NCBI GenBank assembly: GCA_900545455.1
Contig: UQZF01000073.1
Location: 1 to 12,007, forward strand
DNA length: 12,007 nucleotides
Direction: 5' to 3'
Origin: an uncultured Eubacteriales bacterium
Lineage (GTDB): Bacteria > Bacillota > Clostridia > Lachnospirales > Lachnospiraceae
Part shown: in pieces, positions 1 to 6,508 of the stretch
Numbering within the stretch: the first letter of the stretch is position 1
Layout of the letters: every line of letters begins with the position of its first letter
Notes under the pieces: generated by a model
What the model was told of the DNA's origin: nothing
The model's input: only the letters and a program-made list of their open reading frames with translations
The model's database searches: none
Made by a program: the position numbers and the translations under genes

Positions 1-1051
1 CAGCCCTCAGAATATCTGCCTTGACCGCATTGTAATCCGCCTCCTTAACGCCGGCAGTGCTGAGAGTTCTCGGAACCTTCATCATGTCGAGCATGTAGGA
101 GAGCTCGTCGATGAGTGCCTTGACACCCGTTCTCACATTGTTACACGGAAGTCCGATTCTCTTGGCAACCTTCGCATAGCGCACAGCCGCCTCCGAATCC
201 TCCTCGCCGAAATGTCCCTCGACATCGGCGTTAAATGCAATCACATACGGGAGAAGCATCGCGTTGGCTCTTCCGTGCGGAATGTGGAACTTCGCGCCGA
301 GCTGGTGAGCTATTCCGTGATTGACACCAAGGCTTACCGCATTGAAAGCCATTCCCGCAAGGCAGGATGCCGAGTGCATCTTCTCTCTCGCAACAAGGTC
401 ACTGCCGTCTCTGTAAGCCTTCGGAAGATACTCGAACGCAAGCTCAAGTGCCTTCTCGGCAAGCGCATCCGACGCATCGGAGGCGTTCGTTGAGACATAC
501 GCCTCAAGTGCATGTGTTATCACGTCAAAGCCCGTGTCAGCGGTAACCGAAGGTGGTGCCGTGACGACAAGCGACGGATCAAGAATTGCCATATCGGGAA
601 GAAGTTCTTCATCCACAAGCGGATACTTAATGCCTCTCTCCTTATCCGTAATAACAGCGAACTCCGTAACCTCCGAGCCCGTACCGCTCGTCGTAGGTAT
701 CGCGATGAGTGAAATCTTCTGTTCAGGTCTTGTCTTTTTCATCATGAGCACAACGCCCTTTGCTGCGTCGATTGATGACCCTCCTCCAAGTGCCACAACT
801 ACATCCGCCTGATGCTCGGTCAGGAACTTAACACCTGCCACAACCATCTCTATCGGCGGATCAGGGCGAACCTGATCAAATATATCCACGCTTGTGCATC
901 CGGTCATCTTATCCGCGATTCTCTTTGCCGCGCCGGAGCCTGACATAAAGGAATCCGTGATTATTACCGCTCTTTTATCTTTTATCTCAGACAGGGCGTC
1001 TATCGCATTTTCCGAAAAACATACCTCTGTCTTAATCTTAAATCTCTTCAT
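1..1051 (-). CDS. pduQ: PduQ-like iron-containing alcohol dehydrogenase (1-propanol dehydrogenase), 3' end outside window
   Basis: Predicted NADH-dependent reduction of propionaldehyde to 1-propanol, recycling NAD+ inside the microcompartment. I translated 350 residues from the ATG at 1051; the frame stays open to the window edge, so roughly 20-30 residues of a usual 370-380 residue protein are missing. Seen: the nucleotide-binding GGGSSIDAAK (89-98), PTTSGTGSEVT (119-129), and the expected iron ligands D176 and H180 (DVITH), H245 and H259 (HGIAHQLGAKFHIPHG). The stretches GIKYPL, PDMAILDP and ASDALAEKA resemble Salmonella PduQ more than FucO. The ribosome-binding site GGAGG at 1060-1064 is 8 nt from the start. 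It follows the DeoR gene after 26 nt, so it is probably co-transcribed. It shows no obvious encapsulation helix at the N-terminus. A lactaldehyde reductase role cannot be excluded. Confidence 0.9.
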   Translation of the reverse strand, partial: MKRFKIKTEVCFSENAIDALSEIKDKRAVIITDSFMSGSGAAKRIADKMTGCTSVDIFDQVRPDPPIEMVVAGVKFLTEHQADVVVALGGGSSIDAAKGVVLMMKKTRPEQKISLIAIPTTSGTGSEVTEFAVITDKERGIKYPLVDEELLPDMAILDPSLVVTAPPSVTADTGFDVITHALEAYVSTNASDASDALAEKALELAFEYLPKAYRDGSDLVAREKMHSASCLAGMAFNAVSLGVNHGIAHQLGAKFHIPHGRANAMLLPYVIAFNADVEGHFGEEDSEAAVRYAKVAKRIGLPCNNVRTGVKALIDELSYMLDMMKVPRTLSTAGVKEADYNAVKADILRA

Positions 1052-1077
1052 TATGATAACCTCCGTATCGGAGCATA

Positions 1078-1845
1078 TTATTCATGAGGATATACAACCT
1101 CCACACCTGCAGCATCGAACTTCTGCAGCCACTCCTGTGATGGTCTGGCGTCCGTAACCACCATATCCACCTCTCTGAATTCACCCACCTTGGTGAATGA
1201 GATTTTGTCAAACTTCGAGCTGTCGACAGCCAGAATTTTCTTCTTGCCTGCCTCTAACAATGCCATCTTCACCTGTGCATCGCTCTCGTTTGAATCAGTC
1301 ATTCCATGTCTCAAATCAATTCCTTTTACAGAAAAAATCGCCATATCAACATTAAAAGAGTTAATCATCCTTATAGCCTGATATCCGACAAGCGACAAAG
1401 ATCCGTCTTTCATTGAACCTCCGGTAGAAAGGATTTTCCAACCCTTTCTGTCGGAAAGCTCTAACATGATCTCGATTGAGTTGGTTATTATTGTAAGATT
1501 TTTTCTGCTCTTTATGCTCTTTGCAACGAAAAGAGCCGTGGAACTGGCATCAAGTATAACATGGTCACCGTCGGAAATCATGCCGCCGATTATCTCTCCG
1601 ATTATCTGCTTTCCGGCGACATTCGATTTCTTACGGACGGTATACGGAAGATCCGTATTGAGGCTCTCATTTATAACGGCACCACCGTAAGTCTTTTTTG
1701 CAAGACCTTCCGCCTCAAGCTTCTCAAGGTCTCTTCTGATTGTCTCCTCAGTCACGTTATACAATGCGCTGAGGTCACTGACAACAACCTTCTTATCCTC
1801 CTGAAGCTTTGCCAGTATTGCATTACGTCTTTCTATCGCCAGCAT
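1078..1845 (-). CDS. DeoR-family transcriptional regulator
   Basis: A 255-residue DNA-binding regulator with the standard DeoR layout. The N-terminal winged helix-turn-helix (about 5-57) includes VTEETIRRDLEKLEAEGLA and the following YGGAV; the C-terminal DeoRC effector domain (about 75-230) includes DASSTALFVAKSI, TNS, STGG, GIDLRHGMT and AVDSSKF. Members of this family usually repress sugar catabolic operons and are released by a phosphorylated sugar intermediate. Here fuculose-, rhamnulose- or DHAP-type phosphates are plausible effectors, but that is inference from the neighbouring aldolase. The start at 1845 gives the typical MLAIERR opening; the ribosome-binding site is poor (GGGTGGGA, further upstream than usual). 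It lies between pduT and pduQ, separated by 55 and 26 nt, so it is probably partly read through from the shell operon. The operator it binds is unknown; the inverted repeats at 11731-11760 and 11791-11817 are candidates. Confidence 0.9.
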   Translation of the reverse strand: MLAIERRNAILAKLQEDKKVVVSDLSALYNVTEETIRRDLEKLEAEGLAKKTYGGAVINESLNTDLPYTVRKKSNVAGKQIIGEIIGGMISDGDHVILDASSTALFVAKSIKSRKNLTIITNSIEIMLELSDRKGWKILSTGGSMKDGSLSLVGYQAIRMINSFNVDMAIFSVKGIDLRHGMTDSNESDAQVKMALLEAGKKKILAVDSSKFDKISFTKVGEFREVDMVVTDARPSQEWLQKFDAAGVEVVYPHE

Positions 1846-1900
1846 ATTGATACCATCCCACCCTTATTTTTTATGCGGATACACACCGCTTTATCGCATG

Positions 1901-2449
1901 TTATAATATTGTATCCCAGAGTCTCTTGTCAGGATTTGCAATGACGGAAGACTCTAAGAACATTCCGTTGTCCGCAACGGAAGCCTTTGCCTTATCTATT
2001 GCCGCTGAGACAGCTGCAACTTCACCTGTAAGCATGAGATATGACTTACCGCACATACCTCTTGCAAGACGCAGCTCAATGAGCTCAACCTGTGATGTCT
2101 TTGCTGCCGCATCAGCTGCAACGATAATCGAAGCCGCTGAAAATGTCTCCAATATACCAAGTGCTTTAACATCCTTAACCTCTGTCGCGCCATAAATCGC
2201 CGAGAATATAGCCTCATCAGGATTTCCAAGCACGAAACTGTCGATAAGCTCCGCATCAAATCTTGTCTTTGATGCATCTACCGCAGCCTTCACTGCCGAC
2301 AAATCTCCCGTGATGATGACAATATATTTTCCCGGACATACAACGGAGGACTCTAAGATATCAACGCTTGATGTCTTTAGCATGATGTCCGCTGCCTGTA
2401 CACCTGTCGAAACTGTCCTGTATTCTACCATTCCTATTGCTTTGCTCAT
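1901..2449 (-). CDS. pduT: PduT-like trimeric shell protein (BMC-T, Fe-S cysteine conserved)
   Basis: A 182-residue tandem BMC-domain protein (domain 1 about 3-90, domain 2 about 95-180) that forms pseudohexameric trimers in the shell facet. The first domain contains CPGK with the cysteine at residue 38, the same position as the cysteine that holds a [4Fe-4S] cluster in the pore of characterised PduT; the flanking residues match too. The second domain also has a cysteine (C133, GMCGKSY). The family role is electron relay or cluster delivery through the shell, with PduS as likely partner. The ATG at 2449 is preceded by AGGAGG, which overlaps the TAG stop of the PduS-like gene (2460-2462); a longer reading to 2488 lacks such a site and adds residues foreign to the family. 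The next gene downstream is the DeoR regulator. Confidence 0.92.
   Translation of the reverse strand: MSKAIGMVEYRTVSTGVQAADIMLKTSSVDILESSVVCPGKYIVIITGDLSAVKAAVDASKTRFDAELIDSFVLGNPDEAIFSAIYGATEVKDVKALGILETFSAASIIVAADAAAKTSQVELIELRLARGMCGKSYLMLTGEVAAVSAAIDKAKASVADNGMFLESSVIANPDKRLWDTIL
1903..1932 (-). promoter_or_regulatory. Weak candidate promoter for the DeoR regulator
   Basis: On the minus strand CTGACA (1927-1932) and TATTAT (1903-1908) are separated by 18 nt, each one mismatch from the sigma-A consensus. They overlap the last codons of the pduT-like gene and would give a leader of about 50 nt before the regulator. A separate promoter for a regulator embedded in the operon it may control would make sense, but two hexamers inside a coding sequence are weak evidence. 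Confidence 0.25.
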
Positions 2450-2459
2450 AATAATCCTC

Positions 2460-3794
2460 CTAAGCCTTGATTGTAACGAACTTGTCATTTACATCCGTTA
2501 CCGTGCCGCTTATTGTTGCATGTATCTTAACACCTAACTTGTCATCATCGGTGCCGCCTATCGGCTGTCCGACAACAACCTTGTCGCCCACGGCAACAAA
2601 AGCCTTAGCAGGTGCGCCGATATGCTGTGTGAGCTGAATCTTTACGGATTTAGCCTCAACCTCCTCGTCAATCATCGGGGCAGGCACATCATATCTTGTG
2701 AGTCCTATTCTCGCCGTAAGACGTTCCATAGGAACTCTTCTCTCATTTCTGTAAGGTGCTACAGGTTTTAATACGGCATCCTTAGGTACCGGAACACCGT
2801 TCTTTCTGAGTGCACCCTTGTACTCGCCGATAAGCGTTCTAGGTGACAGACCCTGACCGCAGGAATACATCTCACAGAGACCGCATGCCGAACAGAACAT
2901 CGTATCAAGGAGAGGCTTGATATCCTGAGCCGTGCCGCTTGACACCGAGCGCATGAACATGTGTGGTGTTATCGGATGTCCCAAAAGATGTCTAGGACAA
3001 AGATCCGTACACATCTGACACTGACAACATGAAGCCATCGCCCTCTTTACGTTGACCTTAGTGCTCTGTGAACGCTTAAGAACTATGTAGTGGTTCTTTG
3101 GCATTACCAGAATTGCATTGGAGGTCTTTGTAATGACATCGTATCCGTTGCAGATTCTTCCCGTCATAGGACCACCGCTGATAAACACGGGATCATTCAC
3201 TGTCACACCGCCTGCCAGTTCAACCAGTTCATTGACTGTCATTCCGAGAGGCACCTTAAGTGTAACGGGTTTCTTTACTTCCCCTGCGATTGTTATGTAC
3301 TTGCTTGTCACCGGCTTATCTGCCGTCATTGCAAAATAGAGATTAAGCATTGTCTCAACATTGTACACAATGCAGCCCACCGAGATTGGTATGGCTCCCG
3401 GTGCTACCACACGTCCGGTTGTCTCATATATTGTGATTACCTCATCACCTGCCGGATAAACCTCAGGGAGATAACCTATTGTTATGTCCTTAAAGGAGCC
3501 AAGGTTAGCTTTAACAGCGTCAACTGCTCCCTTATATGCAGGCTTAACCGCGATTATGACACGCTCAGCCTGCGTAGCCTCCTTAACTGCTGTAAGGGCT
3601 GTCATTATCTCGAATGCGTACTTTTCAAGTACCTGTCTGTGAAGCTTTAAAAGCGGTTCACATTCAGCACAGTTGAGGATGATGGTGTCAGCTTTCTCGT
3701 TAAGCTTTGCATAGCTTGGGAAACCCGCTCCGCCGGCTCCGACGATACCATTCTCCCTCATGATTCTGCCCAGTTCATTAATATTCATGCTCAT
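2460..3794 (-). CDS. pduS: PduS/RnfC-like flavin and iron-sulfur electron transfer protein
   Basis: A 444-residue protein of the PduS family, related to RnfC and the Nqo1/NuoF flavin fold. The N-terminus has the FMN/NADH site GAGGAGFP (19-26) and NCAECEP (41-47). A SLBB-like segment follows (about 165-215). Two ferredoxin-type [4Fe-4S] motifs come next: C256, C259, C262, C266 followed by Pro (CQCQMCTDLCP), and C301, C304, C307, C312. The C-terminus (about 370-444) looks like a barrel-sandwich hybrid domain. In B12-dependent Pdu compartments PduS is a cobalamin reductase; there is no B12 enzyme here, so another electron acceptor is likely. No membrane segment is seen. The start at 3794 has AAGGAG 7 nt upstream; a second in-frame ATG two codons later is less well placed. 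It lies 10 nt before pduT, fitting a PduS-PduT pair. Confidence 0.92.
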   Translation of the reverse strand: MSMNINELGRIMRENGIVGAGGAGFPSYAKLNEKADTIILNCAECEPLLKLHRQVLEKYAFEIMTALTAVKEATQAERVIIAVKPAYKGAVDAVKANLGSFKDITIGYLPEVYPAGDEVITIYETTGRVVAPGAIPISVGCIVYNVETMLNLYFAMTADKPVTSKYITIAGEVKKPVTLKVPLGMTVNELVELAGGVTVNDPVFISGGPMTGRICNGYDVITKTSNAILVMPKNHYIVLKRSQSTKVNVKRAMASCCQCQMCTDLCPRHLLGHPITPHMFMRSVSSGTAQDIKPLLDTMFCSACGLCEMYSCGQGLSPRTLIGEYKGALRKNGVPVPKDAVLKPVAPYRNERRVPMERLTARIGLTRYDVPAPMIDEEVEAKSVKIQLTQHIGAPAKAFVAVGDKVVVGQPIGGTDDDKLGVKIHATISGTVTDVNDKFVTIKA

Positions 3795-3813
3795 ATAATA
3801 TCTCCTTCAAAGC

Positions 3814-4086
3814 TCAGAGCCCCATACCATCATCTACAATACCAACGATTGCTGCATCAATAGGTGCATCCGGCATACCGCATCCAACCCTCGCAGCACT
3901 TCCCGTGGCAACGAGTACCGTCTCTCCGATACCCGCTCCCACATTGTCAACCGCAACAATACGGCTGTTTCCCCCATGAGCCGACTGCATCTTCTCAAGT
4001 GGTTCAACAATCATAAACTTGCTGCCTATTAAGTTATCATTCTTTCTGGTAGATACCAGACTGCCTACGACTTTTCCGACTATCAT
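3814..4086 (-). CDS. eutN: BMC-P pentameric vertex protein (EutN/CcmL/PduN family)
   Basis: A 90-residue EutN/CcmL-family protein; such proteins form pentamers that cap the icosahedral vertices of the shell. The sequence opens MIVGKVVGSLVSTRKNDNL and contains LIGSKFMIV, VAVDNVGAGIGETVLVATGS and the C-terminal APIDAAIVGIVD, all typical of the family. I chose the ATG at 4086 because it places the first beta-strand as in CcmL and PduN and has TGAGG about 6 nt upstream. An in-frame ATG at 4104, adding MYVRQS, has only a weak AGAAG site and is the alternative. The gene lies between a BMC-H gene and the PduS-like gene, with short spacers on both sides. One vertex protein gene is the minimum for a closed shell, and it is the only one in the window. 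Confidence 0.9.
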   Translation of the reverse strand: MIVGKVVGSLVSTRKNDNLIGSKFMIVEPLEKMQSAHGGNSRIVAVDNVGAGIGETVLVATGSAARVGCGMPDAPIDAAIVGIVDDGMGL

Positions 4087-4122
4087 GCTCTGCCTCACAT
4101 ACATTAATTCTTCTGAATGAAA

Positions 4123-4401
4123 TTATTTTAAAACCGGAAGAATCTTCTCTACATCTGAGTGTGGTCTAGGGATTACATGCTTTGCAACAACCTCGCCAAG
4201 CTTAGCTGCTGTTGCTGCGCCTGTGTCAACTGCTGCGTTAACGGCACCTACATCTCCTCTTACCATAACGCTTACAAGTCCTGAACCAATCTTCTCTGTT
4301 CCTACGAGTGTTACGTTAGCTGCCTTTAACATTGCATCTGCTGCCTCTACTGCTGCTACAAGTCCTCTTGTCTCGATCATTCCTAATGCTTCCTGTGCCA
4401 T
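4123..4401 (-). CDS. pduA: BMC-H hexameric shell protein (PduA/PduJ/EutM type)
   Basis: A 92-residue canonical single-domain BMC protein, expected to be a major facet tile of the shell. It opens with [20 protein letters not shown] and has the edge lysine K26, the pore loop KIGSG (37-41), VRGDVGAV and the C-terminal HVIPRPH with R79, the arginine that helps hexamers pack edge to edge. All hallmark residues are present, so it should form ordinary hexamers with a small polar pore. A very strong ribosome-binding site (AAGGAGG, 4410-4416) and an AC/AT-rich leader precede the ATG at 4401, which suits an abundant structural protein. The 54-nt spacer from the preceding BMC-H gene is the longest gap after the aldolase apart from that before the regulator. 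PduA and PduJ cannot be told apart from sequence alone. Confidence 0.93.
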   Translation of the reverse strand: MAQEALGMIETRGLVAAVEAADAMLKAANVTLVGTEKIGSGLVSVMVRGDVGAVNAAVDTGAATAAKLGEVVAKHVIPRPHSDVEKILPVLK

Positions 4402-4455
4402 TTTAATATCCTCCTTAAAATAATTTCATGTTGTGTTTTTTATATTGTTTTATTG

Positions 4456-4770
4456 TTAACTCTTATCAAGTGCGGAGAGCTTTAGAAGCTTCTCCACTCC
4501 ATCCTCCGGTGCGGGAATTATATACTCTGATGCAACTCCCGTGACCGTCTCAGCCGCAAGCTTTGCAGCCTCCATAGCCGCCTTGACCGCCGATATACTG
4601 CCGCGGAACTTGACGGTTACCAAAAGCGGTACTGGCAGCTTATCTGCGTTGGCAGGCTTGTTTTTGTCAAAGGTTTCCATTGTAACATCGGCTGCCTTGC
4701 ATCCGGCATCGCCTGCTACAAATGCCGCCACAAGTCCGTACACCTCTAAGAGTCCGACTGCCTGTGCCAT
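4456..4770 (-). CDS. Divergent BMC-H shell protein with enlarged, proline-containing pore region
   Basis: A 104-residue single BMC-domain protein. The fold is clear from AVGLLEVYGLVAAFVAGDAG at the N-terminus, the edge lysine K25, VTVKFRGSISAVKAAMEAA and VASEYIIPAPEDGVEKLLKL at the C-terminus. Two features differ from the adjacent canonical BMC-H. First, the segment before and at the pore loop is about 8 residues longer and reads KNKPANADKLPVP, with prolines where KIGSG glycines normally lie. Second, the edge motif PRPH has become PAPE, losing the packing arginine. It is probably a minor facet protein with a specialised pore or altered packing. The ATG at 4770 follows the zinc alcohol dehydrogenase stop after 13 nt. 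I do not recognise a specific named homologue. Confidence 0.88.
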   Translation of the reverse strand: MAQAVGLLEVYGLVAAFVAGDAGCKAADVTMETFDKNKPANADKLPVPLLVTVKFRGSISAVKAAMEAAKLAAETVTGVASEYIIPAPEDGVEKLLKLSALDKS

Positions 4771-4783
4771 ATTTTATCCTCCA

Positions 4784-5989
4784 CTATCTGTTGACTATCG
4801 CAATCTTTAAGCCCTTCATGCTGAGGTTGGTCTTAAGTGCCTCGTTAATCTCCTCGAGCGGGAACTTATGTGTAATAAGCTTCTCCATCGGAAGTCCGAT
4901 GCCCTTTGCCCTCTTTAAGAAATCAAAGGTTGTAGCGTAATCTCTGAGTGTGTAAACCCATGAACCGACTGTCGTGATTTCCTTGGAGCAGATGTCAAAG
5001 TGAGGGTTGATTGTGGCATCTCCGCCGTTGATGAAGAAACCAAGCTCACATAATCCGCCGCCGTTGCGGATGAACTTATAAATGTTGCTGTGTGCCACAG
5101 GTGAACCTGTACACTGGAATGCGAAGTCTGCGAGATGTCCGTCAAAGCTTGCCTCAACCGCACCCGCAAGTGCCTCGATTCCCTTATGATCCTTAAAGTT
5201 GACGGTCTTTGATGCGCCCATCATCTTTGCGAACTCAAGTCTCTTTTCCTCACCGTCAACTGCAACTATGTTCTCGATTCCCATTGTTCTCAATACTGCG
5301 ATGCAGATAAGTCCGATTGGTCCGCAGCCCTGGACAACAACTCTAGAGTTGAAACGGAGAATGTTCGTTGTCTTGGCTCTCTCAACCGCATGTACAAGCA
5401 CTGCACATGGCTCAATGAGGATTCTTGAATCGAGATCAAGGTCACTTACGTTGAACACTGTTGAGCCCTCGCGGATGAAAATGTAATCTGAGAACCATCC
5501 ATTAAGATGTACGTCATCATCAGGGAGAAGTCCGTATACATCGGCTCCGCCGACATTCTGCTTGTTGAGGTCGAACATTGTTATGTCAGGGTTATCCTTG
5601 AAAATCATACAAGTTACAACCTTGTCTCCGATGTGTAAATCCTTGCCTGCGCTGTCCTTCTTGACATTCTTGCCCATCGCAACGATCTCACCTGTTCCCT
5701 CATGTCCGAGAGCTACAGGAATGAGGCTGAACGGATCTCTCTTAAACTCATGTGCATCCGTTCCGCAGACGCCGCAGCCTTCAACCTTTACAAGGATGTC
5801 CCCGTCGCCGAGTGGCGGAATAGGAAATTCCTTTACGTCAAAATGCTCAAGGGATGTGAGCATTGCGACATGTGCTGTCTTAGGGATTGCTCCCGGTGTG
5901 CTGCTCTTAGGTGCAGACTGTGTTGTCTGACCTCCTGTCATTTCCTTTAAAACCTGTTTTACAATAGCTTCAATATTAGCTGAATCCAC
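4784..5989 (-). CDS. Zinc-type medium-chain alcohol dehydrogenase with N-terminal encapsulation peptide
   Basis: A 401-residue MDR-superfamily dehydrogenase. Residues 1-19 (ANIEAIVKQVLKEM) form an amphipathic helix, followed by a Ser/Thr/Pro/Gln-rich linker to about 38; together these are typical of a shell-targeting peptide. The catalytic domain has GCGVCGTDAHEF with zinc ligand C75, GHEGTGE (H96, E97), and IEPCAV. The Rossmann domain has VVVQGCGPIGLICI, and D245 after the second strand suggests NAD(H) rather than NADP(H). The four-cysteine structural-zinc lobe is absent: between residues 98 and 160 only C127 occurs. The likely reaction is reduction of lactaldehyde to 1,2-propanediol or of propionaldehyde to propanol; sequence does not settle which. 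The start is GTG at 5989 with GGAGG 8 nt upstream; 18 nt separate it from the DUF336 gene. Confidence 0.9.
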   Translation of the reverse strand: MDSANIEAIVKQVLKEMTGGQTTQSAPKSSTPGAIPKTAHVAMLTSLEHFDVKEFPIPPLGDGDILVKVEGCGVCGTDAHEFKRDPFSLIPVALGHEGTGEIVAMGKNVKKDSAGKDLHIGDKVVTCMIFKDNPDITMFDLNKQNVGGADVYGLLPDDDVHLNGWFSDYIFIREGSTVFNVSDLDLDSRILIEPCAVLVHAVERAKTTNILRFNSRVVVQGCGPIGLICIAVLRTMGIENIVAVDGEEKRLEFAKMMGASKTVNFKDHKGIEALAGAVEASFDGHLADFAFQCTGSPVAHSNIYKFIRNGGGLCELGFFINGGDATINPHFDICSKEITTVGSWVYTLRDYATTFDFLKRAKGIGLPMEKLITHKFPLEEINEALKTNLSMKGLKIAIVNR

Positions 5990-6007
5990 GTCAAAAACCT
6001 CCGTTTC

Positions 6008-6484
6008 TTAAACTGTACCTCCGACAAGCTCCTCAAATGCCTGTCGTCCGTATGCTGCCAGCGCGGTATCCTCATCCTCGGTTCCTCCGCTGACTCCGAG
6101 TCCTCCCACAATTCTTCCGCCAACCATAAGAGGCTCACCGCCTCCGAATATCACTATTCTTCCTCCGTTGGTGTTCTGTATGCCGTAGAGTGAACCTCCC
6201 GGCTGTGCGAGTTCCTTTAATTTAATTGTCGGCATCTTAAGCCCGACAACCGTATATGCCTTGTTAAATGCAACATCATAGCTTGCAATGAACGAATCGT
6301 CCATGCAGTGTACCAGCACGGGATTGGCTCCGCTGTTCATAACGACAACCACAGCCTTCACTCCCATCTGTGCCGCTCTCTCCTCCACCCGGCTTGCGAC
6401 AGCCTTGGCAAGCTCAAGGGACATTTCCCGCTTCTGCTGCATTATGACATTCTTAACAATCTCAGTAATCTGTGAAGAGTTCAC
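6008..6484 (-). CDS. PduO C-terminal-like / GlcG-HbpS (DUF336) protein with N-terminal encapsulation peptide
   Basis: A 158-residue protein. Residues 1-18 (SSQITEIVKNVIMQQ) resemble the targeting helix of the neighbouring alcohol dehydrogenase; the rest is one Haem_degrading/DUF336 domain (about 20-157). Family features seen are LELAKAVASRVEERA, the strand VKAVVVVMNSGANPVLVHCM, NKAYTVVGLKMPT, and the glycine-rich GGGEPLMVGGRIVGGLGVSG. In PduO this domain is fused to a corrinoid adenosyltransferase and binds heme; here the adenosyltransferase part is missing, as expected if the pathway needs no B12. Its substrate or cofactor is unknown; a role in heme, flavin or redox sensing, or as a structural cargo protein, is possible. 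The start is GTG at 6484 with GAGGTGA just upstream. It lies between the aldolase (24-nt gap) and the alcohol dehydrogenase. Confidence 0.88.
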   Translation of the reverse strand: MNSSQITEIVKNVIMQQKREMSLELAKAVASRVEERAAQMGVKAVVVVMNSGANPVLVHCMDDSFIASYDVAFNKAYTVVGLKMPTIKLKELAQPGGSLYGIQNTNGGRIVIFGGGEPLMVGGRIVGGLGVSGGTEDEDTALAAYGRQAFEELVGGTV

Positions 6485-6508
6485 AAGCTCACCTCTTTAT
6501 GTATCTGA

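Noticed and set aside
1846..1900. Stem-forming GCGG/CCGC and ATGCG/CGCAT repeats between pduT and the regulator, as a terminator
   Set aside because: On the minus strand the stem is followed by an A-run, not a T-run; in the plus direction no gene ends here.
3090..3650. Plus-strand open frame (186 codons) opposite the PduS-like gene
   Set aside because: Cys/His-rich composition comes from the complement of the PduS codons; no family features.
4402..4455. Possible promoter before the canonical BMC-H gene (TTGATA ... TATAAA on the minus strand)
   Set aside because: Spacing is 19 nt and the region is uniformly AT-rich; more likely just an unstructured leader.
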